Assembly (NCBI RefSeq): GCF_014837055.1
Contig: NZ_JACSPQ010000010.1
Span: 119,067 to 183,066 of the forward strand
From: Phocaeicola faecium
GTDB taxonomy: Bacteria > Bacteroidota > Bacteroidia > Bacteroidales > Bacteroidaceae
Reading direction: 5' to 3'
Length of the DNA stretch: 64,000 nucleotides
Shown here piece after piece: positions 25,639 to 36,700 of this stretch. The position numbers were made by a program, and so were the translations under genes. The notes below the pieces were generated by a model. That model saw nothing but the letters and a program-made list of their open reading frames with translations, ran no database searches and was not told the origin of the DNA. Numbering within the stretch: position 1 is the first letter of the stretch; each line of letters begins with the position of its first letter.

Positions 25639-27036
25639 ATGGCTAACACATTATTTGACAAGATTTGGGATGCACATGTAGTGCAGGAGGTGAAAGAAGG
25701 ACCTACACAATTATATATAGACAGACTTTACTGTCATGAAGTAACCAGTCCGCAGGCTTTTGCCGGATTGCGTGCGAGGGGGTTGAAGTGTTTCCGTCCG
25801 GAGCGTATCTATTGTATGCCCGACCACAATACGCCTACTCATGACCAAGATAAACCTATTGAAGACCCCGTATCGAAAGCGCAGGTAGACGCTTTGGCGA
25901 AAAATGCCGCCGATTTCGGCCTGACACACTTCGGGATGATGAACAAGAAAAACGGTATTATCCACGTAGTAGGTCCGGAACGCGGGCTGACTTTGCCGGG
26001 CATGACCATTGTTTGCGGTGACTCGCATACCTCTACTCACGGGGCAATGGGAGCGATTGCTTTCGGTATCGGAACCAGCGAGGTTGAGATGGTAATGGCT
26101 TCGCAATGTATCTTGCAGTCTCGCCCGAAAACGATGCGTATCACGATTGACGGCACGCTGGGGAAAGGGGTAACGGCTAAAGACGTGGCCTTGTATATGA
26201 TGTCGAAGATGACCACCAGTGGTGCTACGGGATACTTCGTAGAGTATGCCGGAGAAGCAATCCGCAGCCTGACGATGGAAGGACGCCTTACGCTGTGTAA
26301 CCTGTCTATCGAAATGGGAGCGCGTGGCGGTATGATTGCTCCCGATGAGGTGACTTTCGAATACATTAAGGGGCGTGAATATGCTCCGAAAGGCGAAGAA
26401 TGGGACAAGGCGCTTGCTTACTGGAAAACATTGAAGAGCGATGACGATGCCGTATTCGATAAAGAAGTGCGTTACGATGCAGCCGATATCCAGCCGATGA
26501 TTACGTATGGCACGAATCCGGGTATGGGCATGGCAGTTACGGCGCATATCCCTACTACCGAAGGAATGAGTGATGTAGAAAAAGGTTCGTTTGAAAAATC
26601 AATGAAATACATGGGCTTTGAGCCGGGTGAATCGTTGTTGGGCAAGAAGGTTGATTACGTATTCCTCGGTGCATGTACCAACGGACGTATCGAAGACTTC
26701 CGTGCTTTCGCTTCCATCGTAAAAGGACGGAAGAAAGCCGATAACATCATCGCATGGTTGGTTCCCGGCTCATGGATGGTCGACGAACAGATTCGCGAGG
26801 AAGGGTTAGACAAGGTGTTGGAAGCTGCCGGTTTTGAAATCCGTCAGCCCGGATGCTCGGCTTGTCTGGCAATGAACGACGATAAGATTCCGGCAGGCAA
26901 ATACGCTGTATCGACGAGTAACCGTAATTTCGAAGGACGTCAGGGACCGGGTTCTCGTACCCTGCTGGCAAGTCCGCTGACTGCTGCCGCTGCCGCTGTA
27001 ACAGGTGTGATTACCGACCCCAGAACATTAATGTAA
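25639..27036 (+). CDS. leuC: 3-isopropylmalate dehydratase, large subunit
   Basis: A 465-aa aconitase-family protein that with LeuD isomerises 2- to 3-isopropylmalate using a 4Fe-4S cluster. Cluster cysteines are in [14 protein letters not shown] and in [12 protein letters not shown]. The substrate-binding region [20 protein letters not shown] is also present. The open frame reaches back to 25600 inside leuA, but the ATG at 25639, 14 bp after the leuA stop, gives the family N-terminus [14 protein letters not shown]. LeuD follows 15 bp downstream. Confidence 0.97.
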   Translation: MANTLFDKIWDAHVVQEVKEGPTQLYIDRLYCHEVTSPQAFAGLRARGLKCFRPERIYCMPDHNTPTHDQDKPIEDPVSKAQVDALAKNAADFGLTHFGMMNKKNGIIHVVGPERGLTLPGMTIVCGDSHTSTHGAMGAIAFGIGTSEVEMVMASQCILQSRPKTMRITIDGTLGKGVTAKDVALYMMSKMTTSGATGYFVEYAGEAIRSLTMEGRLTLCNLSIEMGARGGMIAPDEVTFEYIKGREYAPKGEEWDKALAYWKTLKSDDDAVFDKEVRYDAADIQPMITYGTNPGMGMAVTAHIPTTEGMSDVEKGSFEKSMKYMGFEPGESLLGKKVDYVFLGACTNGRIEDFRAFASIVKGRKKADNIIAWLVPGSWMVDEQIREEGLDKVLEAAGFEIRQPGCSACLAMNDDKIPAGKYAVSTSNRNFEGRQGPGSRTLLASPLTAAAAAVTGVITDPRTLM

Positions 27037-27051
27037 TTTTATCATGACATT

Positions 27052-27648
27052 ATGAAACAGAAATTTAATATCATAACAAGCACTTGTGTGCCTTTGCCTT
27101 TAGAGAATGTAGATACAGACCAAATCATCCCGGCTCGTTTCCTGAAAGCCACTACACGCGATGAGAAGTTTTTCGGCGATAATCTGTTCCGCGACTGGCG
27201 TTATAATCCCGATGGTTCGTTGAATAAGGATTTTGTATTGAACAATCCTACTTACAGCGGTGAAATTTTAGTGGCAGGAAAAAACTTCGGTAGCGGTTCC
27301 AGCCGCGAACATGCAGCGTGGGCGATTGCCGGTTACGGTTTCCGCGTGGTGGTTTCAAGTTTTTTTGCCGACATCCATAAAAATAACGAGTTGAATAACT
27401 TTGTGCTTCCGGTAGTAGTGAGCGAAGGATTTCTGAAAGAATTGTTCGATTCGATTTATTCCGACCCTAAAACAGAGGTTGAAGTAAATCTGCCTGAGCA
27501 GACCATAACGAACAAGGCAACCGGAAAATCGGAGACCTTCGAAATCAATGCCTATAAGAAGCATTGTTTGATGAACGGACTGGACGACATTGATTTTCTG
27601 GTAGAGAATAAAAGTAAAATAGAAGCCTTCGAAGAGGCACGTAAATAA
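27052..27648 (+). CDS. leuD: 3-isopropylmalate dehydratase, small subunit
   Basis: A 198-aa swivel domain that completes the LeuCD isomerase active site. The family signatures are PLPLENVDTDQIIPARFLK near the N-terminus and GKNFGSGSSREHAAWAI (about residue 77), whose arginine and serine bind substrate. Length is standard. It sits 15 bp after leuC and 9 bp before the citramalate-synthase-like gene. Confidence 0.97.
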   Translation: MKQKFNIITSTCVPLPLENVDTDQIIPARFLKATTRDEKFFGDNLFRDWRYNPDGSLNKDFVLNNPTYSGEILVAGKNFGSGSSREHAAWAIAGYGFRVVVSSFFADIHKNNELNNFVLPVVVSEGFLKELFDSIYSDPKTEVEVNLPEQTITNKATGKSETFEINAYKKHCLMNGLDDIDFLVENKSKIEAFEEARK

Positions 27649-27657
27649 ACTGCTTAT

Positions 27658-29184
27658 ATGGAGAATCATCCGAGAATAGAAATCATGGACACGACGTTGC
27701 GCGACGGTGAACAGACCAGCGGCGTTTCGTTCGTGCCCCATGAAAAGTTAATGATAGCCCGCTTGTTGCTCGAAGATTTGAAAGTCGACCGTATCGAAGT
27801 GGCTTCAGCACGTGTGTCTGAAGGAGAGTTTGGTGCGGTGAAGATGATATGCGACTGGGCGGCACGACGTAACATGCTGCCTCGGGTGGAAGTGTTGGGA
27901 TTTGTCGACGGCAAGGTGTCGGTCGATTGGATACACGATGCGGGATGCCGCGTCATTAATTTGCTCACGAAGGGTTCGGAAAAGCACTGTAAGTACCAAC
28001 TGCAAAAGACGCTGGACGAACACATCGAAGACATACGCAGCGTGGTTGCCTATGCTCATGAGCGCGATATGGACGTAAATGTCTATTTAGAGGATTGGAG
28101 TAACGGCATTAAGGATTCGCCCGATTATGTGTTCGGGTTGGTAGACGGACTGCGGGATACGGGAATCAAGCGCTTCATGCTGCCCGATACGTTGGGCATA
28201 CTGAACCCATTGCAAGTCATTGAGTTCATGCGCAAGATGAAAAAGCGTTATCCTGATTTGCATTTCGATTTCCATGCCCATAATGATTATGATTTGGCAG
28301 TAAGCAATGTGTTGGCTGCCGTGTTGAGCGGCGTAAAGGGACTGCATACCACCATCAACGGATTGGGGGAACGCGCCGGTAACGCCCCTCTCGCCAGCGT
28401 ACAGGCTATCTTGAAAGACCATTTCCATGCCATAACGAATATCGACGAGAGCCGCTTGAACGACGTTAGCCGCGTAGTAGAGTCGTATTCCGGCGTAACG
28501 ATTCCTGCCAACAAGCCCATCGTGGGCGAGAGCGTGTTTACGCAGGTGGCGGGAGTACATGCCGATGGCGACAATAAAAACAACCTGTATTGTAACGACC
28601 TGCTGCCCGAACGTTTCGGCAGGGTGCGTGAGTATGCGTTGGGAAAGACTTCGGGGAAAGCAAACATCCGCAAGAACTTGGAGAGTCTGGGGCTGGAGCT
28701 TGACGAGGATTCGATGCGGAAAGTAACCGAACGTATCATCGAACTGGGCGACCGCAAGGAATTGGTGACGCAAGAAGACCTGCCCTACATCATTAGCGAT
28801 GTGTTGAAACACGATGGGGCGCAGAACAAGGTAAAGCTGTTGAGCTACTTCGTTACGCTGGCTCAAGGACTGAAACCGATGGCTACCCTGAGTATCGAAA
28901 TCAACGGAAAGGTGTATCAGGAAAGTTCTTCCGGCGACGGACAGTACGACGCTTTCGTGCGTGCGCTCCGTAAGATTTATAAGGGAACGCTCAACCGCAA
29001 ATTCCCCATGCTTACCAATTATGCCGTGACGATTCCGCCCGGCGGACGCACCGATGCGTTTGTGCAAACCGTTATCACGTGGAATTACGATAACCGTGAG
29101 TTCCGTACCCGTGGGCTGGATGCCGACCAGACCGAAGCGGCAATCAAGGCAACCATTAAGATGTTGAATATAATAGAAGAGTAA
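27658..29184 (+). CDS. LeuA-family synthase, probable (R)-citramalate synthase
   Basis: A 508-aa second HMGL-type synthase in the leu operon. It has [17 protein letters not shown], the metal site [15 protein letters not shown] and the [14 protein letters not shown] segment, followed by a C-terminal LeuA-type regulatory domain (about 390-508). It differs clearly from LeuA upstream. Its location beside leuC, leuD and leuB suits citramalate synthase: acetyl-CoA plus pyruvate gives citramalate, which LeuCD and LeuB convert to 2-oxobutyrate for isoleucine. That role is inferred. A second isopropylmalate synthase or homocitrate-type enzyme is possible. leuB starts 35 bp downstream. Confidence 0.78.
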   Translation: MENHPRIEIMDTTLRDGEQTSGVSFVPHEKLMIARLLLEDLKVDRIEVASARVSEGEFGAVKMICDWAARRNMLPRVEVLGFVDGKVSVDWIHDAGCRVINLLTKGSEKHCKYQLQKTLDEHIEDIRSVVAYAHERDMDVNVYLEDWSNGIKDSPDYVFGLVDGLRDTGIKRFMLPDTLGILNPLQVIEFMRKMKKRYPDLHFDFHAHNDYDLAVSNVLAAVLSGVKGLHTTINGLGERAGNAPLASVQAILKDHFHAITNIDESRLNDVSRVVESYSGVTIPANKPIVGESVFTQVAGVHADGDNKNNLYCNDLLPERFGRVREYALGKTSGKANIRKNLESLGLELDEDSMRKVTERIIELGDRKELVTQEDLPYIISDVLKHDGAQNKVKLLSYFVTLAQGLKPMATLSIEINGKVYQESSSGDGQYDAFVRALRKIYKGTLNRKFPMLTNYAVTIPPGGRTDAFVQTVITWNYDNREFRTRGLDADQTEAAIKATIKMLNIIEE

Positions 29185-29219
29185 GCCTACTCGATAAGAA
29201 CCTAAAACGAAGAAAAAAC

Positions 29220-30281
29220 ATGGATTTTAAAATTGCAGTATTAGCCGGCGATGGCATCGGACCTGAAATTTCGGTTCAGGGCGTAGATGTGATGACTGCC
29301 GTTTGTGAGAAGTTTAACCATACAGTTAGTTATAAATACGCACTTTGCGGCGCACATGCCATCGACGAGGTGGGCGACCCGTTCCCTGAAGATACTTACC
29401 GTATCTGTAAGGAGGCTGATGCCGTGCTGTTTTCGGCGGTAGGCGACCCGAAGTTCGATAATGACCCTACGGCGAAAGTACGTCCCGAACAGGGATTGCT
29501 GGCGATGCGTAAAAAGTTGGGATTGTTTGCCAACATCCGTCCGGTACAAACCTTTAAATGCCTGCTTCATAAGTCTCCGCTTCGTGCCGAACTGGTAGAG
29601 GGAGCCGATTTTCTCTGCATACGCGAACTGACCGGAGGCATGTACTTCGGCGAGAAATACCAAGACAACGATAAGGCGTACGACACGAATTATTACACCC
29701 GCCCGGAGATAGAACGCATCCTGAAAGTAGGATTCGAATACGCCATGAAACGCCGCAAACACCTCACCGTGGTTGATAAGGCAAACGTATTGGCTTCTTC
29801 TCGGTTGTGGCGTCAGATTGCACAGGAGATGGCTCCCAAATATCCCGAAGTCACCACCGACTACATGTTCGTCGATAACGCTGCGATGCGCATGATTCAA
29901 GAACCCACCTTCTTCGATGTCATGGTAACCGAAAATACCTTCGGCGACATCCTGACCGACGAAGGCTCTTGCATCAGCGGTTCGATGGGACTGCTTCCCT
30001 CGGCATCTACCGGAGAAAGCACGCCGGTGTTCGAGCCCATCCACGGCTCATGGCCGCAGGCTAAGGGACTGAACATCGCCAATCCGCTGGCACAAATCCT
30101 TTCCGTAGCCATGCTGTTCGAGTATTTCGACTGCAAAGAAGAAGGTGCACTGATTCGTCGTGCCGTTGATGCCTCGTTGGATGCTTGCGTACGTACTCCT
30201 GAAATCCAAGTAGAAGGCGGAGCGAAATACGGAACAAAAGAAGTAGGTGCTTGGATTGTAGACTACATCAAGAAAGCATAA
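29220..30281 (+). CDS. leuB: 3-isopropylmalate dehydrogenase
   Basis: A 353-aa NAD-dependent beta-decarboxylating dehydrogenase giving 2-oxoisocaproate, the last LeuABCD-pathway step before transamination. Motifs are [13 protein letters not shown] at the start, the substrate arginines in [13 protein letters not shown], and the metal aspartates in the VDNAAMRMI and [10 protein letters not shown] regions. Length is normal. It is the final gene of the leu operon and is followed by a strong terminator. Confidence 0.97.
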   Translation: MDFKIAVLAGDGIGPEISVQGVDVMTAVCEKFNHTVSYKYALCGAHAIDEVGDPFPEDTYRICKEADAVLFSAVGDPKFDNDPTAKVRPEQGLLAMRKKLGLFANIRPVQTFKCLLHKSPLRAELVEGADFLCIRELTGGMYFGEKYQDNDKAYDTNYYTRPEIERILKVGFEYAMKRRKHLTVVDKANVLASSRLWRQIAQEMAPKYPEVTTDYMFVDNAAMRMIQEPTFFDVMVTENTFGDILTDEGSCISGSMGLLPSASTGESTPVFEPIHGSWPQAKGLNIANPLAQILSVAMLFEYFDCKEEGALIRRAVDASLDACVRTPEIQVEGGAKYGTKEVGAWIVDYIKKA

Positions 30282-30306
30282 TACATACCCCGTATATACA
30301 CTGAGG

Positions 30307-30371
30307 CTGCTGTCTATTTCTACCCAAAATTAACCCGTTGATTAACAAGTAGAAAAGACAGCAGTTTTTTT
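30307..30371 (+). terminator. Terminator of the leu operon
   Basis: CTGCTGTC-ATTTCTAC pairs with GTAGAAAAGACAGCAG and seven T follow, 26 bp after the leuB stop. Confidence 0.9.
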
Positions 30372-30377
30372 ATTAAA

Positions 30378-30459
30378 ACGCAAGCGGTAGCGTTGCCTGT
30401 TTCTATTCGAACAACTCACCCTTTCTACCGCAAGGGATGAGTCGTCTTTGCGGTAGCGT
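30378..30459. repeat. Copy of the 22-nt phased repeat family
   Basis: GCGGTAG at 30384 and 30450 are 66 nt (3 x 22) apart. CTATTCG at 30403 and CTACCGC at 30425 are 22 nt apart. It lies between the leu terminator and the purF-car promoter. Confidence 0.8.
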
Positions 30460-30514
30460 TTATTCTGCGATAAATTATTTTTGAGAAACATTTTCTTGTG
30501 TCTGCCAAAACTAT

Positions 30515-30522
30515 TATCTTTG
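30515..30522 (+). promoter_or_regulatory. -7 element of the purF-carAB operon
   Basis: TATCTTTG fits TAnnTTTG exactly. A TTT-type -33 lies about 20 nt upstream (30491-30494). Transcription would start near 30529 and run through the leader ORF and attenuator. Confidence 0.7.
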
Positions 30523-30546
30523 CATCCCGAATTATAGGAAGACGCA

Positions 30547-30591
30547 ATGTGTAGTTTTTTTTATAAATATAGGGAATTGGATAAGAATTAA
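30547..30591 (+). CDS. Putative leader ORF of purF-carAB with a T8 run
   Basis: A 14-codon ORF (MCSFFYKYRELDKN) with an AGGAAG purine tract 9 nt upstream of its ATG. It starts about 18 nt after the predicted transcription start and ends with TAA directly against the terminator hairpin at 30592. Codons 3-6 are AGT TTT TTT TAT, so the message has eight consecutive U. The arrangement recalls the E. coli pyrBI leader, where UTP-sensitive pausing at U tracts lets a translating ribosome block the terminator. No amino acid relevant to the pathway is enriched. This is a hypothesis, and the ORF could be chance. Confidence 0.5.
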   Translation: MCSFFYKYRELDKN

Positions 30592-30632
30592 TACCTGAAA
30601 TTACTTTTCAGTAATTCAGGTATTTTTTTTAT
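30592..30632 (+). terminator. Attenuator terminator of the purF-carAB operon
   Basis: TACCTGAAATTAC pairs with GTAATTCAGGTA (one bulge), loop TTTTCA, then eight T. It sits between the promoter at 30515 and purF, so transcription into the operon must pass it. Confidence 0.85.
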
Positions 30633-30667
30633 TTATGAAGAGGCAAACTAAACGATAAGACGAAATT

Positions 30668-32551
30668 ATGGAACCACTGAAACATGAATGCGGGGTCGTG
30701 CTGATACGTCTGCTGAAACCTTTGGAGTATTATCAGGAAAAGTACGGCACGTGGATGTATGGACTAAACAAGCTGTATCTGATGATGGAAAAACAGCATA
30801 ACCGCGGACAGGAAGCGGCAGGGCTGGCTTGCGTGAAATTACAGGCAAATCCGGGAGAGGAATATATGTTCCGCGAGCGTGCGTTGGGCGCGGGGGCGAT
30901 AACCGAAATCTTCAGCACCGTGCATTCGCAATTCCGCGATCTGACACCCGAACAGATGAGCGATGCCGAATATGCCAAGACATGCCTTCCGTTTGCGGGA
31001 GAACTTTATATGGGGCATTTGCGCTATTCTACTACGGGAAAGAGCGGAATATCGTACGTCCATCCGTTTTTGCGCCGCAATAATTGGCGGGCGAAAAACC
31101 TTGCGCTGTGCGGCAATTTCAATCTGACCAATGTCGACGAGATTTTTGCAGACATTACAGCTTTCGGTCAGCATCCGCGCAAGTATGCCGATACGTATAT
31201 CATGTTGGAGCAGGTGGGGCATCGCCTCGACCGCGAAGTGGAACGGTTATATAATGAATGTAAGGCGGAGGGACTGGAAGGCATGGCTATTACCCATGCG
31301 ATAGAAGACCGCATCGACCTGACCAATGTACTGAAAACCTCTACTCCGAAGTGGGACGGGGGATATGTTATCTGCGGACTGACCGGCAGCGGAGAAACCT
31401 TTGCCGTGAGAGACCCGTGGGGCATCCGTCCGGGCTTTTGGTATATGGACGATGAGATTATGGTGTTGGCATCGGAGCGTCCGGTTATCCAGACGGCGCT
31501 GAATGTTCCTGTCGACAGCATCCATGAGTTACAGCCGGGGCAGGCTATCCTTGTTAATAAAAAAGGAGAGATGCACCTTGCACAGATAAACGAGCCGAAG
31601 GTGAAAAAGGCTTGCTCGTTTGAGCGCATCTATTTCAGCCGGGGCAGCGACATTGATATTTACCGCGAACGGAAGCTGTTGGGGAAAAAGCTGGTAGAGC
31701 CGATACTGAAAGCTGTTGATTATGACGTGGTTCATACCGTGTTCTCGTTTATTCCCAATACGGCGGAAGTAGCCTTTTACGGCATGTTGGAGGGCTTTGA
31801 CAACTATTTGAACCAGTTGAAAGTACAGCGCATCGAGGCTTTGGGGCATAAGCCCAGCCATACAGAGCTGGAGCAAATTCTTTCGCAGCGTATCCGCAGC
31901 GAGAAGGTGGCTATAAAAGACATTAAGCTGCGTACATTCATCGCCGAAGGAAACACCCGCAACGACCTTGCCGCCCATGTATATGATATTACGTACGGAA
32001 GTCTGATTCCTTACGAAGACAATCTGGTGATTATCGACGACAGCATCGTGCGCGGTACTACCCTGAAGCAAAGTATCATCAGCATCCTCGACCGTTTGCA
32101 TCCGAAGAAAATCGTCATCGTATCCTCTTCTCCGCAAGTGCGTTACCCCGATTATTATGGAATAGACATGGCAAGCATGGAGCAGTTTATCGCTTTCCGT
32201 GCAGCCATCGCCCTGCTGGAAGAGCGGGGGATGCGTGATACCATCGAGTCGGCATACCGCAAATCGAAAGCCCAACTGGGTTTGCCGAAAGAACAGATGG
32301 TAAACTATGTGAAAGAAATCTATGCACCGTTTACCGACGAAGAAGTTTCTGCCAAGATGGTAGAACTGCTCACCCCTGCCGGAACACAGGCGAAAGTAGA
32401 GATAGTCTACCAAACACTGGATGGATTGCATGAAGCATGTCCGTCGCACGAAGGCGACTGGTACTTTAGCGGTGATTATCCCACTCCGGGCGGCGTGAAG
32501 TTGGTTAATCAGGCATTTATCGACTATATAGAACAGAACTACACGTTTTGA
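30668..32551 (+). CDS. purF: Amidophosphoribosyltransferase
   Basis: A 627-aa Bacteroidetes-type glutamine PRPP amidotransferase for the first step of purine synthesis. The short leader MEPLKHE precedes C8 (CGVVLIRL), the nucleophile exposed when the propeptide is removed. The N-terminal Ntn glutaminase domain contains YMGHLRYSTTG and LCGNFNLTN. The C-terminal phosphoribosyltransferase domain has the PRPP loop VIIDDSIVRGTT. The protein is about 120 residues longer than E. coli PurF (505 aa), with insertions and a C-terminal extension after residue 530. It is followed by carA and carB, so purine and pyrimidine/arginine entry steps share one promoter and attenuator. Confidence 0.93.
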   Translation: MEPLKHECGVVLIRLLKPLEYYQEKYGTWMYGLNKLYLMMEKQHNRGQEAAGLACVKLQANPGEEYMFRERALGAGAITEIFSTVHSQFRDLTPEQMSDAEYAKTCLPFAGELYMGHLRYSTTGKSGISYVHPFLRRNNWRAKNLALCGNFNLTNVDEIFADITAFGQHPRKYADTYIMLEQVGHRLDREVERLYNECKAEGLEGMAITHAIEDRIDLTNVLKTSTPKWDGGYVICGLTGSGETFAVRDPWGIRPGFWYMDDEIMVLASERPVIQTALNVPVDSIHELQPGQAILVNKKGEMHLAQINEPKVKKACSFERIYFSRGSDIDIYRERKLLGKKLVEPILKAVDYDVVHTVFSFIPNTAEVAFYGMLEGFDNYLNQLKVQRIEALGHKPSHTELEQILSQRIRSEKVAIKDIKLRTFIAEGNTRNDLAAHVYDITYGSLIPYEDNLVIIDDSIVRGTTLKQSIISILDRLHPKKIVIVSSSPQVRYPDYYGIDMASMEQFIAFRAAIALLEERGMRDTIESAYRKSKAQLGLPKEQMVNYVKEIYAPFTDEEVSAKMVELLTPAGTQAKVEIVYQTLDGLHEACPSHEGDWYFSGDYPTPGGVKLVNQAFIDYIEQNYTF

Positions 32552-32604
32552 CTTCCGATGATATTTATAAAAAGATAACAACAACATACTAACAGAACGA
32601 ATTA

Positions 32605-33681
32605 ATGAGAAACGTAACCCTTATCCTTGACGACGGGAGCCGATTCAGCGGCAAGTCGTTCGGCTACGAAAAGCCCGTAGCGGGCGAGGTTGTGTTTAAT
32701 ACAGCCATGACCGGATATCCCGAAAGCCTTACAGACCCCTCGTATGCAGGACAGTTGATGACGCTTACTTATCCGCTTGTAGGAAACTATGGTGTACCTC
32801 CGTTTACCATCGAGGCCAACGGACTGCCTACTTTTATGGAGAGTGAAAAAATTCATGCAGAGGCAATTATCGTGAGCGATTACAGCGAGAAGTATAATCA
32901 CTGGAACGCGGTAGAAAGTCTTGCCGACTGGTTGAAAAGAGAGCAGATACCGGGTATTACGGGTATAGACACGCGCGAGCTGACAAAGGTATTGCGCGAG
33001 CATGGCGTAATGATGGGGAAAATTGTTTTCGACGATGAGCCGGATAACATCCCCGAAGCTACTTATGCGGGTGTGAATTATGTCGATAAGGTGTCATGTA
33101 AAGAGGTGATTCGGTATAACGAAGGAGAAGGCAAGAAGAAAGTGGTGCTTGTTGACTGTGGCGTGAAAGCGAATATCATCCGCTGTCTGCTGAAGCGCGA
33201 CGTAGAGATTATCCGTGTTCCGTGGAACTATGATTTCAACGGACTGGAATTCGACGGACTGTTCATCTCAAACGGTCCCGGTGATCCGGACACCTGCGAT
33301 GAGGCTGTGCAGAATATCCGTAAGGCTATGCAGAATGAAAAGTTGCCTATCTTCGGTATCTGTATGGGAAACCAGCTTTTGTCGAAAGCAGGGGGAGCCA
33401 AGATTTATAAGTTGAAGTACGGTCACCGCAGCCACAATCAGCCGGTGCGTATGGTGGGTACGGAAAAATGTTTCATCACCAGTCAGAATCACGGTTACGC
33501 CGTAGACAACAATACGCTGGGGGCAGACTGGGAACCGCTTTTCATCAATATGAACGACGGGTCGAACGAAGGAATCCGTCACAAACAGAATCCGTGGTTC
33601 TCGGCGCAGTTCCATCCCGAAGCAGCCAGCGGTCCTACGGATACCGAGTTTTTGTTTGATGAGTTCGTGAAACTTCTCTAA
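32605..33681 (+). CDS. carA: Carbamoyl phosphate synthase, small subunit
   Basis: A 358-aa glutaminase subunit that feeds ammonia to CarB. The N-terminal CPSase small-chain domain opens TLILDDGSRFSGKSFG. The C-terminal class I amidotransferase has the nucleophile cysteine in PIFGICMGNQLL and the His-Glu pair in SAQFHPEAASGP. The length is near the E. coli value (382 aa). It lies 53 bp after purF and 46 bp before carB with no terminator between. Confidence 0.97.
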   Translation: MRNVTLILDDGSRFSGKSFGYEKPVAGEVVFNTAMTGYPESLTDPSYAGQLMTLTYPLVGNYGVPPFTIEANGLPTFMESEKIHAEAIIVSDYSEKYNHWNAVESLADWLKREQIPGITGIDTRELTKVLREHGVMMGKIVFDDEPDNIPEATYAGVNYVDKVSCKEVIRYNEGEGKKKVVLVDCGVKANIIRCLLKRDVEIIRVPWNYDFNGLEFDGLFISNGPGDPDTCDEAVQNIRKAMQNEKLPIFGICMGNQLLSKAGGAKIYKLKYGHRSHNQPVRMVGTEKCFITSQNHGYAVDNNTLGADWEPLFINMNDGSNEGIRHKQNPWFSAQFHPEAASGPTDTEFLFDEFVKLL

Positions 33682-33727
33682 CCGTTATCCACAGTTTATT
33701 AATTCTCATACTTTAACGAAAGCTATT

Positions 33728-36700
33728 ATGAAAGAAAATATAAAGAAAGTATTGTTGTTAGGTTCCGGAGCCTTGAAAATCGGAGAGGCAGGTGAGTTTG
33801 ATTACTCCGGCTCGCAGGCGCTCAAGGCGTTGAAAGAAGAAGGTATTCAAACCGTTCTTATCAATCCTAATATCGCCACGGTGCAGACTTCGGAAGGGGT
33901 TGCCGACCGTATCTATTTCCTTCCCGTTACTCCGTATTTCGTAGAGAAGGTGATTGCAAAAGAACGTCCCGACGGCGTGTTGTTGTCGTTCGGAGGACAG
34001 ACAGCGCTTAACTGCGGTGTGGAGCTGTATCGTGCAGGCGTATTCGAGAAGTACGATGTGCAGGTACTCGGTACGCCCGTTCAGGCTATCATGGATACCG
34101 AAGACCGTGAGTTATTTGTAAAGAAACTCGATGAGATAAATGTCAAAACCATAAAGAGCGAGGCTTGCGAGAACATCGAACAGGCACGTCAGGCTGCCCG
34201 TGATTTGGGCTATCCCGTTATCATCCGTGCGGCTTATGCGCTGGGCGGACTCGGTAGTGGTTTTTGCGACAATGAAGACGAGCTGAACGTACTTGCCGAA
34301 AAAGCATTCTCGTTTTCTCCGCAAGTATTGGTGGAAAAGAGCTTGAAAGGATGGAAGGAAGTGGAATACGAAGTGGTGCGCGACCGTTTCGACAACTGTA
34401 TCACGGTCTGCAACATGGAGAACTTCGACCCGCTGGGAATCCACACGGGTGAAAGTATCGTTATCGCTCCGAGCCAGACGTTGACAAACAGCGAATACCA
34501 TAAGTTGCGTGAGCTTGCCATCCGCATCATCCGTCACATCGGTATCGTAGGAGAATGTAACGTGCAGTATGCTTTCGACCCCGAATCAGAAGATTACCGC
34601 GTAATCGAAGTCAACGCACGTCTGTCTCGTTCGTCTGCGCTTGCTTCTAAAGCCACGGGTTATCCGTTGGCATTCGTGGCTGCGAAGTTAGGTTTGGGTT
34701 ACGGACTGTTCGACCTGAAGAACTCGGTTACTAAGACCACTTCGGCATTCTTCGAACCGGCATTAGACTACGTGGTTTGTAAGATTCCGCGTTGGGACTT
34801 GGGTAAATTCCACGGCGTAGACCGCGAATTGGGTTCAAGTATGAAGTCTGTGGGCGAGGTGATGGCTATCGGACGCACGTTTGAAGAAGCCATTCAGAAA
34901 GGTTTGCGCATGATTGGTCAGGGAATGCACGGCTTTGTAGAGAACAAAGAACTGGTTATCGCTGACATCGACAAGGCGTTGCGCGAGCCGACCGACAAAC
35001 GTATCTTTGTAATCTCAAAGGCTATGCGTGCGGGATATACCGTTGACCAGATTCACGAGTTGACCAAGATTGACAAGTGGTTCCTCTATAAGTTGGAAAA
35101 CATCATGCAGACTTCAAAAGAGCTGAACGATTGGGGAAACAATCACAACCAAATTGCCCAGCTCCCGCAAGACCTGCTGTATAAAGCAAAACGTCAGGGA
35201 TTCTCCGATTTCCAAGTAGCCCGTGCGATAGGTTATCAAGGCGATATGGAAGACGGCATTCTTGAGGTGCGTCGTTACCGCAAGAGCGTAGGCATTGTTC
35301 CGGTGGTGAAACAGATTGATACGCTGGCTGCGGAATATCCGGCACAGACAAACTATCTGTATCTTACTTACAGCGGCGTGGCTAACGATGTTCATTATTT
35401 AGGCGATCATAAGAGTATTGTGGTACTGGGTTCGGGAGCTTATCGCATCGGTTCGTCGGTAGAATTCGACTGGTGCGGCGTGCAGGCGCTGAACACCATC
35501 CGTAAGGAAGGATACCGCTCGGTTATGATTAACTACAACCCCGAAACCGTTTCTACGGACTACGATATGTGCGACCGTCTGTACTTCGACGAGCTGACTT
35601 TCGAGCGTGTGATGGATATCCTCGACTTGGAGAACCCGCATGGCGTAATCGTTTCTACGGGTGGTCAGATTCCGAACAACCTTGCTCTTCGTCTGGATGC
35701 TCAGAAAGTAAACATCCTCGGTACGTCTGCCAAGAGCATCGACAATGCGGAAGACCGTGACAAGTTCTCGGCAATGCTCGACCGTATCGGTGTCGACCAG
35801 CCTGAATGGAGCGCGTTGACTTCGATGGAAGATATCAATGCCTTTATCGAAAAGGTAGGATTCCCTGTGCTGGTTCGTCCGTCGTACGTGTTGTCGGGAG
35901 CGGCTATGAATGTATGCTCCAACCAAGAAGAGCTGGAACGTTTCCTTCAGTTGGCAGCCAACGTATCGAAGAAACACCCGGTTGTGGTGAGCCAGTTTAT
36001 CGAACATGCAAAGGAAGTGGAAATGGACGCAGTGGCTCAAAACGGCGAAATCGTGGCATACGCAATTTCCGAGCATATCGAGTTTGCCGGCGTACATTCC
36101 GGAGACGCAACCATCCAGTTCCCGCCCCAAAAGCTGTATGTTGAAACGGTGCGCCGCATCAAGCGTATTTCCCGTCAGATAGCCAAAGAACTGAACATCT
36201 CCGGACCGTTCAATATCCAGTTCCTTGCCCGTGAAAACGACATCAAGGTTATTGAGTGTAACTTGCGTGCCAGCCGTTCATTCCCGTTCGTAAGCAAAGT
36301 GCTGAAGATAAACTTCATCGAGCTTGCCACGAAAGTGATGCTGGGTATTCCGGTAGAGAAGCCCGAAAAGAACTTGTTCGAATTGGATTACGTGGGAATC
36401 AAAGCCAGCCAGTTCTCATTCAACCGTTTGCAGAAAGCCGACCCGGTTTTGGGCGTGGATATGGCTTCGACAGGCGAGGTAGGATGTATCGGCGAAGACA
36501 CCTCATGCGCTGTTCTGAAAGCCATGTTGTCTGTCGGTTACCGCATCCCGCAGAAAAACATTCTCATGTCTACCGGTGCGCCCAAGCAGAAAGTGGATAT
36601 GCTGCAAGCGGCTCAAGCATTGAAGGCTAAAGGGTATAACATTTTCGCTACGGGCGGTACGTCTAAATTCCTGACCGAAAACGGCGTGGAAAATACGCGC

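Noticed and set aside
31529-32587. Long minus-strand open frame opposite purF
   Set aside because: PurF motifs on the plus strand are intact, and the reverse frame shows no domain.
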